DNA from: Candidatus Bathyarchaeota archaeon
GTDB taxonomy: Archaea > Thermoproteota > Bathyarchaeia > Bathyarchaeales > Bathyarchaeaceae
Assembly (NCBI GenBank): GCA_023136395.1
Contig: JAGLRI010000091.1
Location: forward strand, 1-5,525
DNA: 5,525 bases
Direction: 5' to 3'
This document shows, piece by piece, positions 1-4,822 of the stretch (its first letter is position 1; every line of letters starts with the position of its first letter). The notes below the pieces were generated by a model. The model was given only the letters and a program-made list of their open reading frames with translations. It made no database searches and was not told where the DNA came from. Position numbers and translations under genes: made by a program.

Positions 1-1
1 T

Positions 2-193
2 GCAATACACGCTATTATGACGAGGATTATTGAAGAAAAGGCTAGTGTGCTTACCTTTGAGCAATTCGTTCAAGAGGCAGTTTTAGGAAAAATTGCATCT
101 GACGCTTACAATGAGGCTAAAAAGATAGCTCCAATTCGAAACATGGGTGTTAGGAAATCCAAACTCCTTTCTCTGCCTTCAATTGTAGCTTAA
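2..193 (+). CDS. rps3ae: 30S ribosomal protein S3Ae (eS1), C-terminal fragment
   Basis: This is the last 63 codons of a gene that begins before the window, in the frame starting at base 2 and ending in TAA at 191-193. The peptide contains MTRIIEEKAS, then LTFEQFVQEAVLGKIASD, then EAKKIAPIR and a basic end VRKSKLL. That pattern is the conserved C-terminus of the archaeal/eukaryotic small-subunit protein S3Ae (eS1), which sits on the 30S platform near the mRNA exit and has no bacterial orthologue. It is the clearest sign that the DNA is archaeal. The family is about 200-230 residues long, so roughly two thirds of the gene is missing upstream. A nucleotidyltransferase gene follows after 35 bases and may be co-transcribed. 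The identification rests on remembered family motifs, not on an alignment. Confidence 0.85.
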   Translation, partial: AIHAIMTRIIEEKASVLTFEQFVQEAVLGKIASDAYNEAKKIAPIRNMGVRKSKLLSLPSIVA

Positions 194-196
194 ATA
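189..196 (+). promoter_or_regulatory. weak box A-like TATA element
   Basis: CTTAAATA overlaps the rps3ae stop codon. A box A here would place a transcript start around 218-222, just before the TTG at 229. No clear BRE is visible, and read-through from rps3ae across the 35-base gap is equally likely. Confidence 0.22.
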
Positions 197-228
197 CCTA
201 CGTCATCATCTAAGTTATAGGGAAAAAT

Positions 229-852
229 TTGAAGGAAAAACGCTCAATTTATATGAAAAAACGGGTTGCTCGGGAAGCAGCTGTCTTAATTTACTCATTA
301 CAAGAGAAAGAATATAAACAGGCAAAAAAGAGAGCAGCCCAAACACTACGAGTGCGAATCCTCCCAAGCAACATTGAAGTAGCAGAGGAGATCGACATGT
401 TTGCTGATGAGACTGAAGGGTCATCCAGACAAAAGCATTTACTGCAGATGCGAAAAGATGCTCTGTGGATAATGAATGTTGTTAATGATTTTCACCCAAA
501 ATTGGTCGGAAGCGTTTGGCGCGGAACCGCTCATCGGAACAGCGACATAGACATTAGCGTTTTTTCTGAAAGTCCAAAAACCGTTCTCACCGCATTGCAA
601 AAAAACAACTTCAGAATGGAGAAAACTGAATGGTGCTCAGTTACGAAAAGAGGTAAAGCATTAACCTCCTTCCATATACATTTTACACTACCCTCCAAAA
701 ACGAAGCAGAAATCGTTGTCCGAAGCCTTGAAAATAGGGATCAGTTAGCAAGATGTGAAATATACGGAGATCTCATAACTGGCCTAACATATTCTCAACT
801 TCAGAAAATTCTCAAAAATAATCCTTTAATTAGGTTTACACCAAAACATTGA
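229..852 (+). CDS. Pol beta-superfamily nucleotidyltransferase
   Basis: This encodes a 207-residue predicted cytosolic nucleotidyltransferase. Residues 1-90 are charged and mostly helical. The catalytic signature follows: G94-S95, then RGTA at 98-101, then D106-I-D108, i.e. the GS-x10-DxD pattern of the NTP_transf_2 fold that binds two metal ions and the nucleotide triphosphate. E161, in AEIVV, is a good candidate for the third metal-binding carboxylate. The end (about 176-195, CEIYGDLITGL) is a short C-terminal helical segment. The substrate is unknown. It is too short to be a CCA-adding enzyme and lacks that enzyme's additional domains. The position after rps3ae suggests an RNA- or translation-linked role, which is inference. 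The start is uncertain: TTG at 229 is the most upstream start after an in-frame stop and has only a weak AGGG (219-222) before it; ATG at 253 (MKKRVARE) is a reasonable alternative. Confidence 0.8.
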   Translation: MKEKRSIYMKKRVAREAAVLIYSLQEKEYKQAKKRAAQTLRVRILPSNIEVAEEIDMFADETEGSSRQKHLLQMRKDALWIMNVVNDFHPKLVGSVWRGTAHRNSDIDISVFSESPKTVLTALQKNNFRMEKTEWCSVTKRGKALTSFHIHFTLPSKNEAEIVVRSLENRDQLARCEIYGDLITGLTYSQLQKILKNNPLIRFTPKH

Positions 853-860
853 TTTAAAAT
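853..860 (+). promoter_or_regulatory. box A-like TATA element upstream of the DUF2095-like gene
   Basis: TTTAAAAT begins right after the nucleotidyltransferase stop, and a second TATA-like stretch lies at 866-875. Either would start transcription at roughly 882-895, at or after the TTG at 880. That favours ATG 949 as the start of the next protein. Confidence 0.3.
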
Positions 861-931
861 CAAGCTATATCATATAGAATTGAAAGGGAAAGTAGTATCA
901 ACCTCTTATCTGAAAAAATGTACGCATACAT

Positions 932-937
932 GGAGTG
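932..937 (+). promoter_or_regulatory. Shine-Dalgarno-like site deciding the ATG 949 start
   Basis: GGAGTG lies 11 bases before ATG 949. The spacing is slightly long, but this is the only GGAG-like site near any in-frame start of this gene; the TTG at 880 has no good site ahead of it. Confidence 0.4.
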
Positions 938-948
938 TAAAGCCAAAG

Positions 949-1293
949 ATGGAGATCGATAAAGAACGCCTAAAGAAACTATTTCCGCATCTAGCTAAGG
1001 AACTCGACGTTGAAACAAATTCCATAGAAATAACTTCAGTGCAATCGGACTCTAATGCTGGAGAGAACGCGTTTTCACAGAAGTTTTCTGGATACACTCC
1101 TGATGTTATCGATTTCATTCGTCGATGCGACAAAGAGAAACAAGCAGAGGAAATAATCAACTACTTAGAAGAGAAAGGAGAAATCAGCAATGAATATGCC
1201 AAACGGCTCAATCAACAACTTAGAGAGAAAGGCATAAGGAGCTTTGGACCTAAAAAAGGAGAAGACTTCTATCTAAAACGCAGGAGGTTCTAA
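949..1293 (+). CDS. DUF2095-like conserved archaeal protein
   Basis: This encodes 114 residues from ATG 949. The protein starts MEIDKERLKKLFPHLAKEL, has a variable acidic/serine-rich stretch around residues 20-45, and then the conserved core GYTPDVIDFIRRCD at about 48-61. EEIINYLEEKGEIS, QLREKGIRSFGPKK and a tyrosine plus basic tail (YLKRRRF) follow. This matches my memory of the archaeal family DUF2095, whose members are about 110-140 residues long and have no assigned function. It is soluble and mainly helical, with no signal peptide, metal-binding cluster or obvious catalytic residues. The frame is open back to TTG 880, which would add 23 residues, but those do not resemble the family start and the GGAGTG site favours ATG 949. 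Placement after rps3ae and a nucleotidyltransferase suggests a translation or RNA housekeeping neighbourhood. The family name is fairly but not fully certain. Confidence 0.75.
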   Translation: MEIDKERLKKLFPHLAKELDVETNSIEITSVQSDSNAGENAFSQKFSGYTPDVIDFIRRCDKEKQAEEIINYLEEKGEISNEYAKRLNQQLREKGIRSFGPKKGEDFYLKRRRF

Positions 1294-1301
1294 ACTTACA
1301 C

Positions 1302-1312
1302 CTTTATTTTAT
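1302..1312 (+). promoter_or_regulatory. AT-rich element: possible box A and/or T-rich terminator
   Basis: CTTTATTTTAT lies 8 bases after the DUF2095-like stop. It could serve as box A for the membrane protein gene, with a predicted start near 1330 and a leader of about 30 bases. The T-rich stretch could equally end the upstream transcript. No hairpin is visible. Confidence 0.25.
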
Positions 1313-1350
1313 CTTACCTGTTAACTCCATTATTTTCTTAAAAACGAGAA

Positions 1351-1355
1351 GAGGT
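1351..1355 (+). promoter_or_regulatory. ribosome binding site of the membrane protein gene
   Basis: GAGGT lies 4 bases before ATG 1360 and 7 bases before the adjacent ATG 1363. The spacing fits 1363 at least as well as 1360, so the first methionine of the predicted protein is uncertain by one residue. Confidence 0.5.
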
Positions 1356-1359
1356 TAAA

Positions 1360-2535
1360 ATGATGTATAATTTAAAGTTTGTATCATTGTCTCCATCGTT
1401 TCTTGCATTTTCCTTTCTACTTCTATTTCTTACTCTCTTCAGTTTTACTTCAACAATCACTTACGCTGAAACCAATTCTTCCCAACTTATTATTAGTAAC
1501 GAAATAAATCGGGAGATAAATTTAGGTGAAATGGGGCGTTTAACTCTTACCGATTCTTATTTCATAACAAGCAATGTGGCAAACCTTAGGGAGATAACAA
1601 TTCGCTTACCTCAAGATGCTTATCAAGTTTCTGCTCATGATCCGCTAGGCAGTCTTACTGTTGCCTTAGAAGATAACAATGCGACCATAACCCTTAGAAT
1701 CATCTTGCAAGAGGGCGAGTCAGGTAGATTTACTTTAACTTATGCGCTTCCTTGGGAAAACTACATTGATCAATATGGTTGGTCTGATTTCAACTTCACT
1801 TTCACATTCTATGAGAGTTTCAATTGGACGATAAAAGAGTTAGCCGTATCGGTGGTATTACCTGAGGGTGCTGAGTTTATTTCTTCTTCGGTGACCCCGA
1901 ATGATATACATAAAAGTGTTTTTCAAGAAACAGTATCCTATTACCATTATAACTTTACACTTTTTGACAGCCAAAGTTTTCTTATAACATATGATTACAT
2001 AATTTTTTGGGCTTCCTTTCGTCCCACGCTCTGGATGGGAATCTTAGTTGTAATTGTGTACGCAATAGCTCTCCTCCGGCATTCCCCTAAACCTTCATTA
2101 ACCTTTATCCCACTTTCCTCCGATGTAATCCGTAGATTCGTCGCTGCTTATGAAGATAAAACAAAAACTCTTTTTGAGCTTAAATCAATGGAACAGAGTG
2201 TGCGGAAGGGTAGTCTTCCCAGACGTCGATACCGCGTGCGGAGGAAAACCCTTGAGGGTCGTCTCTCCGGAATTACTAATGTTCTGACTGATCTTCAGAA
2301 CGAGATACGAGAAGTAGGTCCAAGGTATGCAGATGTGATGGGACGGATTGAAGTTGTTGAAACAGAACTTGAAGGGGTGGAGGAGGACATTCGTAGAGTG
2401 GAGACTCGATACCGACGCAGAGAACTCTCCTCCGAAGCTTATCGCAAGCTCCTTGAGGAATACCGTCGCAGGAGAGAAAGGACAGAAACCACCCTTAACG
2501 GACTTCTCATAAGACTTCAAGAGGAAGTCCGTTAG
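1360..2535 (+). CDS. signal-peptide, single-TM protein with cytoplasmic coiled coil
   Basis: This encodes 391 residues of unknown function. Residues 1-36 are a hydrophobic signal peptide ending TYA, with probable cleavage before E37. Residues 37-213 look like one or two extracellular beta-sandwich domains (alternating hydrophobic strands, ITIRLP, VSVVLPEGAEF). N-glycosylation sequons are at N39, N107, N145, N155 and N198, all on the predicted outer side. A transmembrane helix spans about 224-239 and is followed by RHSPKP, giving an N-out/C-in orientation. Residues 250-391 are a highly charged helical or coiled-coil region. A motif with the shape RxGxLxxxxYRxxR occurs twice, at about 281-292 and 351-362, and resembles the SHOCT motif that often ends membrane-associated proteins. 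The architecture suggests an envelope protein that oligomerises or docks cytoplasmic partners. It could be a sensor, a scaffold or part of a surface complex. I recognise no named family. The arginine-rich tail and late-gene codons look native. Confidence 0.8.
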   Translation: MMYNLKFVSLSPSFLAFSFLLLFLTLFSFTSTITYAETNSSQLIISNEINREINLGEMGRLTLTDSYFITSNVANLREITIRLPQDAYQVSAHDPLGSLTVALEDNNATITLRIILQEGESGRFTLTYALPWENYIDQYGWSDFNFTFTFYESFNWTIKELAVSVVLPEGAEFISSSVTPNDIHKSVFQETVSYYHYNFTLFDSQSFLITYDYIIFWASFRPTLWMGILVVIVYAIALLRHSPKPSLTFIPLSSDVIRRFVAAYEDKTKTLFELKSMEQSVRKGSLPRRRYRVRRKTLEGRLSGITNVLTDLQNEIREVGPRYADVMGRIEVVETELEGVEEDIRRVETRYRRRELSSEAYRKLLEEYRRRRERTETTLNGLLIRLQEEVR

Positions 2536-2540
2536 ACATC

Positions 2541-2554
2541 AAAAAGCTTTTATC
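2541..2554 (+). promoter_or_regulatory. archaeal promoter (BRE + box A) of the ferredoxin gene
   Basis: An A-rich BRE-like stretch (AAAAAG) is followed directly by the TATA element CTTTTATC. The predicted transcript start is about 2575-2578, leaving a leader of about 20 bases that holds the strong Shine-Dalgarno site. This is one of the best-formed promoters in the window and suggests that the ferredoxin is transcribed independently of the membrane protein. Confidence 0.5.
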
Positions 2555-2580
2555 TTTGATCATTATTTCATCATGAATTT

Positions 2581-2587
2581 AAGGAGG
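2581..2587 (+). promoter_or_regulatory. strong Shine-Dalgarno site of the ferredoxin gene
   Basis: AAGGAGG lies 8 bases before GTG 2596 and fixes that non-ATG start. It is the best match to the 16S rRNA tail in the window, consistent with an abundant small redox protein. Confidence 0.7.
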
Positions 2588-2595
2588 ACTGTTTC

Positions 2596-2778
2596 GTGGT
2601 TGAAGTTAAAATCGATTTAGATAAATGTGACGGAGATGGAACCTGCGTTGATGTCTGCCCCGTAGAAGTCTTCGAACTCAAAGAGGGGAAAGCAGTAGCT
2701 GTAAATCCCGATGAATGCCTTGTTTGTCAGGCTTGTGTAGTGCAGTGCCCTGCTGGCGCTATCGAAGTCATTGAGTAA
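2596..2778 (+). CDS. 2[4Fe-4S]-type ferredoxin with Asp-substituted cluster I
   Basis: This encodes a 60-residue acidic bacterial-type ferredoxin, a soluble low-potential electron carrier. Cluster motif I is C11-x2-D14-x2-C17-x3-C21-P22 and cluster motif II is C41-x2-C44-x2-C47-x3-C51-P52. In this fold C11 and C17 pair with C51 on one cluster, and C41, C44 and C47 pair with C21 on the other. Position 14, normally Cys, is Asp. The same substitution is known at the cluster of Pyrococcus furiosus ferredoxin, where it gives a labile [4Fe-4S]/[3Fe-4S] site. The length is typical of minimal clostridial-type ferredoxins. The GTG start is set by AAGGAGG 8 bases upstream. The gene has its own promoter and a T-run after the stop, so it is probably monocistronic. 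Its physiological partner, such as a 2-oxoacid oxidoreductase, is not visible here. Confidence 0.93.
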   Translation: MVEVKIDLDKCDGDGTCVDVCPVEVFELKEGKAVAVNPDECLVCQACVVQCPAGAIEVIE

Positions 2779-2784
2779 CCTCAA

Positions 2785-2789
2785 TTTTT
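2785..2789 (+). terminator. candidate T-run terminator after ferredoxin
   Basis: TTTTT begins 7 bases after the ferredoxin stop codon. Archaeal RNA polymerase can terminate at short T-tracts without a hairpin. No stem is visible next to it, so this is a weak call. Confidence 0.3.
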
Positions 2790-2809
2790 AACTGAAAAAC
2801 TTATTTCAC

Positions 2810-2849
2810 ACCTTAGTAGTTTGCATGCATGTGTATATTCATCTAAGGT
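2810..2849 (+). repeat. 7-bp inverted repeat around a TGCATGCA palindrome
   Basis: ACCTTAG (2810-2816) is the exact reverse complement of CTAAGGT (2843-2849). The arms are separated by 26 bases that include the 8-bp palindrome TGCATGCA (2822-2829). Arm centres are 33 bp apart, close to three helical turns. It lies between ferredoxin and gcvH, upstream of the likely gcvH promoter, so it could be an operator or a loose hairpin in the ferredoxin 3' region. Chance is a real possibility for arms this short. Confidence 0.3.
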
Positions 2850-2878
2850 AAATCAAAAATTTAAACATCCAATCACCA

Positions 2879-2890
2879 TTTTATATTTTT
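2879..2890 (+). promoter_or_regulatory. candidate box A for the gcvH-reductase operon
   Basis: TTTTATAT followed by more T residues would give a transcript start near 2908 and a leader of about 39 bases with a good ribosome binding site. A competing element, AAAAATTTAAAC, lies at 2855-2866. The whole spacer is so AT-rich that the exact box is uncertain. Confidence 0.35.
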
Positions 2891-2935
2891 ATAATAGTTA
2901 ACATTAAAATAAAATAAAAAGAATATTCCTTGATA

Positions 2936-2942
2936 GAGGTGA
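2936..2942 (+). promoter_or_regulatory. Shine-Dalgarno site deciding the TTG start of gcvH
   Basis: GAGGTGA lies 4 bases before TTG 2947. No in-frame ATG exists until residue 20, which is already inside the conserved H-protein fold, so this site confirms the rare TTG start. Confidence 0.65.
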
Positions 2943-2946
2943 AAAT

Positions 2947-3363
2947 TTGGTAAAAGTAAACCACATCGAAGTGATTGAGGGACTTTACTATACATCAGAC
3001 TACATGTGGATTCGCATTGAAGACGGAAAGGCCAGGATGGGTGTAACCGATTACGCTCAAAAACAGATGCGAGAGATTGTTTTTGTAGAGCTTCCAAGTG
3101 TAGACGATACAATCGAACTTAATGAGCCCTTTGGAACTACAGAATCAGTAAAAGCTATCTCCGACCTTATTGCCCCCTTAAGTGGCGTGATCGAAGAGAT
3201 TAACGAGGAAGTGGAGTCTAGACCAGAGCTGCTAAACGAAGATCCATATGGCGAAGGATGGCTTGTGGTCATAAACCCAACCGACCTTAAAAAAGAATTA
3301 GAAAAACTCATGAATTTTGAAAAAGCTGTTGAGTGGTACAAAGAGGTCGTCAAGGAAGAATAA
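2947..3363 (+). CDS. gcvH: glycine cleavage system H protein (lipoyl carrier)
   Basis: This encodes a 138-residue cytosolic H protein, the swinging-arm carrier that takes the aminomethyl group from P protein, presents it to T protein and is reoxidised by L protein. The lipoyl lysine is K69, in GTTESVKAISDLIAPLSG, a near-perfect family signature. The glycine-rich segment DPYGEGWLVVI (about 99-109) and an N-terminal YTSDYMWIRIEDG are also diagnostic. Length is normal for the family (about 125-140), with a helical, acidic C-terminus. The start is TTG at 2947. The next gene, a disulfide reductase, starts two bases after the stop, so the two are almost certainly translated from one transcript. No gcvP, gcvT or lipoate ligase gene is in the window. 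Stand-alone H-like proteins can also serve other lipoate-dependent systems, such as the lipoate-binding proteins of sHdr sulfur oxidation, so a role outside glycine cleavage is possible. Confidence 0.93.
   Translation: MVKVNHIEVIEGLYYTSDYMWIRIEDGKARMGVTDYAQKQMREIVFVELPSVDDTIELNEPFGTTESVKAISDLIAPLSGVIEEINEEVESRPELLNEDPYGEGWLVVINPTDLKKELEKLMNFEKAVEWYKEVVKEE
3353..3358 (+). promoter_or_regulatory. Shine-Dalgarno site deciding the TTG 3366 start
   Basis: AGGAAG, inside the last codons of gcvH, lies 7 bases before TTG 3366. Starting there gives MPRQIIIIGANAAG, the usual N-terminus of this flavoprotein family. The upstream in-frame GTG 3333 would add 11 residues and overlap gcvH. Confidence 0.55.
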
Positions 3364-3365
3364 AC

Positions 3366-4709
3366 TTGCCTAGGCAGATCATTATTATCGGTGCGAACGC
3401 TGCTGGTACTGAAGCAGCAGCGGCCGCAAGAAAGACCGATAGAACTGCAGAGATCACTCTGATTGAACAGCGAAAGAGAACAGCTTATTCTAGATGTGGA
3501 CTTCCTTTTGTATTAGGAGGACACATACCCAGCTTCAACGATCTAGTGGTTTATCCTAAATCATACTATCGTATGATGAAGCTTAATCTCAGGTTAGAAA
3601 CCACTATGATTAACCTAGACACGAAGGCTAAAACGGTTGCCATACAAGATAAGGAGAAGAAGCAGGAAATCCTTAACTATGATAGCTTAATAATCGCCAC
3701 TGGCGCCTCACCCTTCATACCACCAATAAAAGGCCGTGAAAAGAAAGGTGTTTACGTGCTCCGAACCATCGAAGATGGGGAGAGCATAGATCAAGCTCTC
3801 AAAACAGCTCGGTCAGCGGTTGTTGTGGGGGCGGGCTTGATTGGAATTGAGGCCGCAGTAGCCTTCGTGGAGCGTGGGATAACAACCTCAATTGTAGAGC
3901 TTCTTCCTTACGTCTTACCAGTCATGCTGGATGAGGACATGGCAAAGTTAGTTCAGAAAAAACTTGAAGAAAAAGGTTTAAAAGCCATTCTTGGACGTGG
4001 TGTTGATGAAATTCTAGGAAATGAAAAAGTTACAGGAGTCTCCGTTGCTAGTGAGGAAATTCCCGCTGATCTAGTAGTAATCGCAACAGGTGTAAGATCC
4101 GAAGTTGAATTAGCCAAGAAGGCTGGAATTATGACTGGTGAAACTCGGGCCATAAAGACGAACATGAGGATGGAAACCAATGCCAAAGATGTTTACGCGG
4201 TAGGAGATTGCGCAGAATCCGTCAGTCTGATAACCCATAGACCCCTTCTAAGTCAACTAGGAACAACTGCTGTGAGACATGGAAAGGCTGCGGGGATCAA
4301 CGCTGCTGGGGGATACGCAATATTTTCTGGATCTTTAGGCTCAGCCGTTTCGAAAATGTTTGACTTTGAAGTTGGTGCTACAGGATTAACAGAGTTTATG
4401 GCAAAGCGAGTGGGGATCGAAACTGTAGTTGGAAGAATAAACGCAAAGACTAAGGCATCGTATTATCCTGGAGGTCTACCAATAAGGATAAAACTAGTCG
4501 TTGAGAGAGAGACACGACATATTATTGGTGGACAAATTATCGGTGGAGAGGCGGTGACCCAACGAATAAACGCGTTGTCTTTTGCAATACAGAAGCAAAT
4601 GACCGTTCATGAGTTAGCGAAAGCAGATACTTGCTATGCCCCTCCGGTGAATGAGACGTGGGAACCCATGGTTCTCGCTGCAGAAACGGCGCTTCGTAGA
4701 TTGCGATAA
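3366..4709 (+). CDS. single-Cys FAD/NAD(P) disulfide reductase (CoADR/NADH oxidase family)
   Basis: This encodes 447 residues of a class III pyridine nucleotide-disulfide oxidoreductase. It has an N-terminal FAD Rossmann motif I5-I-I-I-G-A-N-A-A-G14, the single redox cysteine C44 in YSRCGLPFV, ATGASP at 111-116, an NAD(P) motif VVVGAGLIGIEAA at 152-164, and the second FAD motif VYAVGDCAE at 276-284. The C-terminal dimerisation domain contains YY at 366-367 and CYAPP at 423-427, matching the two active-site tyrosines known in CoA-disulfide reductases. The His of NADH peroxidase is absent from the first motif. The family includes CoA-disulfide reductase, H2O-forming NADH oxidase and NAD(P)H sulfur reductase; sequence alone cannot choose among them. 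It lacks the CxxxxC of lipoamide dehydrogenase. Translational coupling to gcvH suggests that it acts on, or in the same pathway as, the lipoyl carrier. TTG 3366 is preferred over GTG 3333. Confidence 0.9.
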   Translation: MPRQIIIIGANAAGTEAAAAARKTDRTAEITLIEQRKRTAYSRCGLPFVLGGHIPSFNDLVVYPKSYYRMMKLNLRLETTMINLDTKAKTVAIQDKEKKQEILNYDSLIIATGASPFIPPIKGREKKGVYVLRTIEDGESIDQALKTARSAVVVGAGLIGIEAAVAFVERGITTSIVELLPYVLPVMLDEDMAKLVQKKLEEKGLKAILGRGVDEILGNEKVTGVSVASEEIPADLVVIATGVRSEVELAKKAGIMTGETRAIKTNMRMETNAKDVYAVGDCAESVSLITHRPLLSQLGTTAVRHGKAAGINAAGGYAIFSGSLGSAVSKMFDFEVGATGLTEFMAKRVGIETVVGRINAKTKASYYPGGLPIRIKLVVERETRHIIGGQIIGGEAVTQRINALSFAIQKQMTVHELAKADTCYAPPVNETWEPMVLAAETALRRLR

Positions 4710-4736
4710 ATAGAGCCTTAATGAAAATTAAAGATG

Positions 4737-4741
4737 TTTTT
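4737..4741 (+). terminator. candidate T-run terminator after the reductase
   Basis: TTTTT lies about 27 bases after the reductase stop and upstream of the GAPDH promoter. It is flanked by two copies of TTAAAGAT (4728-4735 and 4740-4747). There is no stable stem, so the call rests on the T-run and position only. Confidence 0.3.
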
Positions 4742-4759
4742 AAAGATTAATAGACATTC

Positions 4760-4773
4760 AAAAAGTTAATATA
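4760..4773 (+). promoter_or_regulatory. archaeal promoter (BRE + box A) of the GAPDH gene
   Basis: AAAAAG followed by TTAATATA forms a good BRE-box A pair. The predicted transcript start is near 4795, giving a leader of about 28 bases that contains AAGGAG. It supports separate transcription of GAPDH from the gcvH-reductase pair. Confidence 0.5.
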
Positions 4774-4799
4774 TGTAATAAAATTAATTAGTTAAAAAC

Positions 4800-4805
4800 A
4801 AGGAG
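4800..4805 (+). promoter_or_regulatory. Shine-Dalgarno-like AAGGAG set far from the GAPDH start
   Basis: AAGGAG ends 17 bases before ATG 4823, too far for normal use. It is 4 bases before TTG 4810, which opens a three-codon reading frame (TTG GGG ATT TAA) ending 1 base before the GAPDH start. A weaker GGGG at 4812-4815 is correctly spaced (7 bases) for ATG 4823 and may be the true site. Confidence 0.35.
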
Positions 4806-4822
4806 TAATTTGGGGATTTAAA

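Noticed and set aside
880..948. TTG-initiated 23-residue extension of the DUF2095-like protein
   Set aside because: There is no ribosome binding site, the likely promoter lies too close, and the conserved family start coincides with ATG 949.
1282..1287. AGGAGG near the end of the DUF2095-like gene
   Set aside because: No ATG, GTG or TTG follows within a usable distance; it simply encodes arginines at the protein end.
2185..2520. Antisense open frame of 111 codons opposite the coiled-coil region
   Set aside because: It is opposite an arginine- and glutamate-rich coding region, which tends to leave antisense frames open; the product has no recognisable motif and no promoter or ribosome site.
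3333..3365. In-frame GTG start giving an 11-residue N-terminal extension of the reductase
   Set aside because: It lies inside gcvH, adds a basic stretch not typical of the family, and TTG 3366 has a properly spaced AGGAAG and yields the expected family N-terminus.
4728..4747. 8-bp direct repeat TTAAAGAT
   Set aside because: Short and AT-rich in an AT-rich spacer; likely chance, with no further copies seen.
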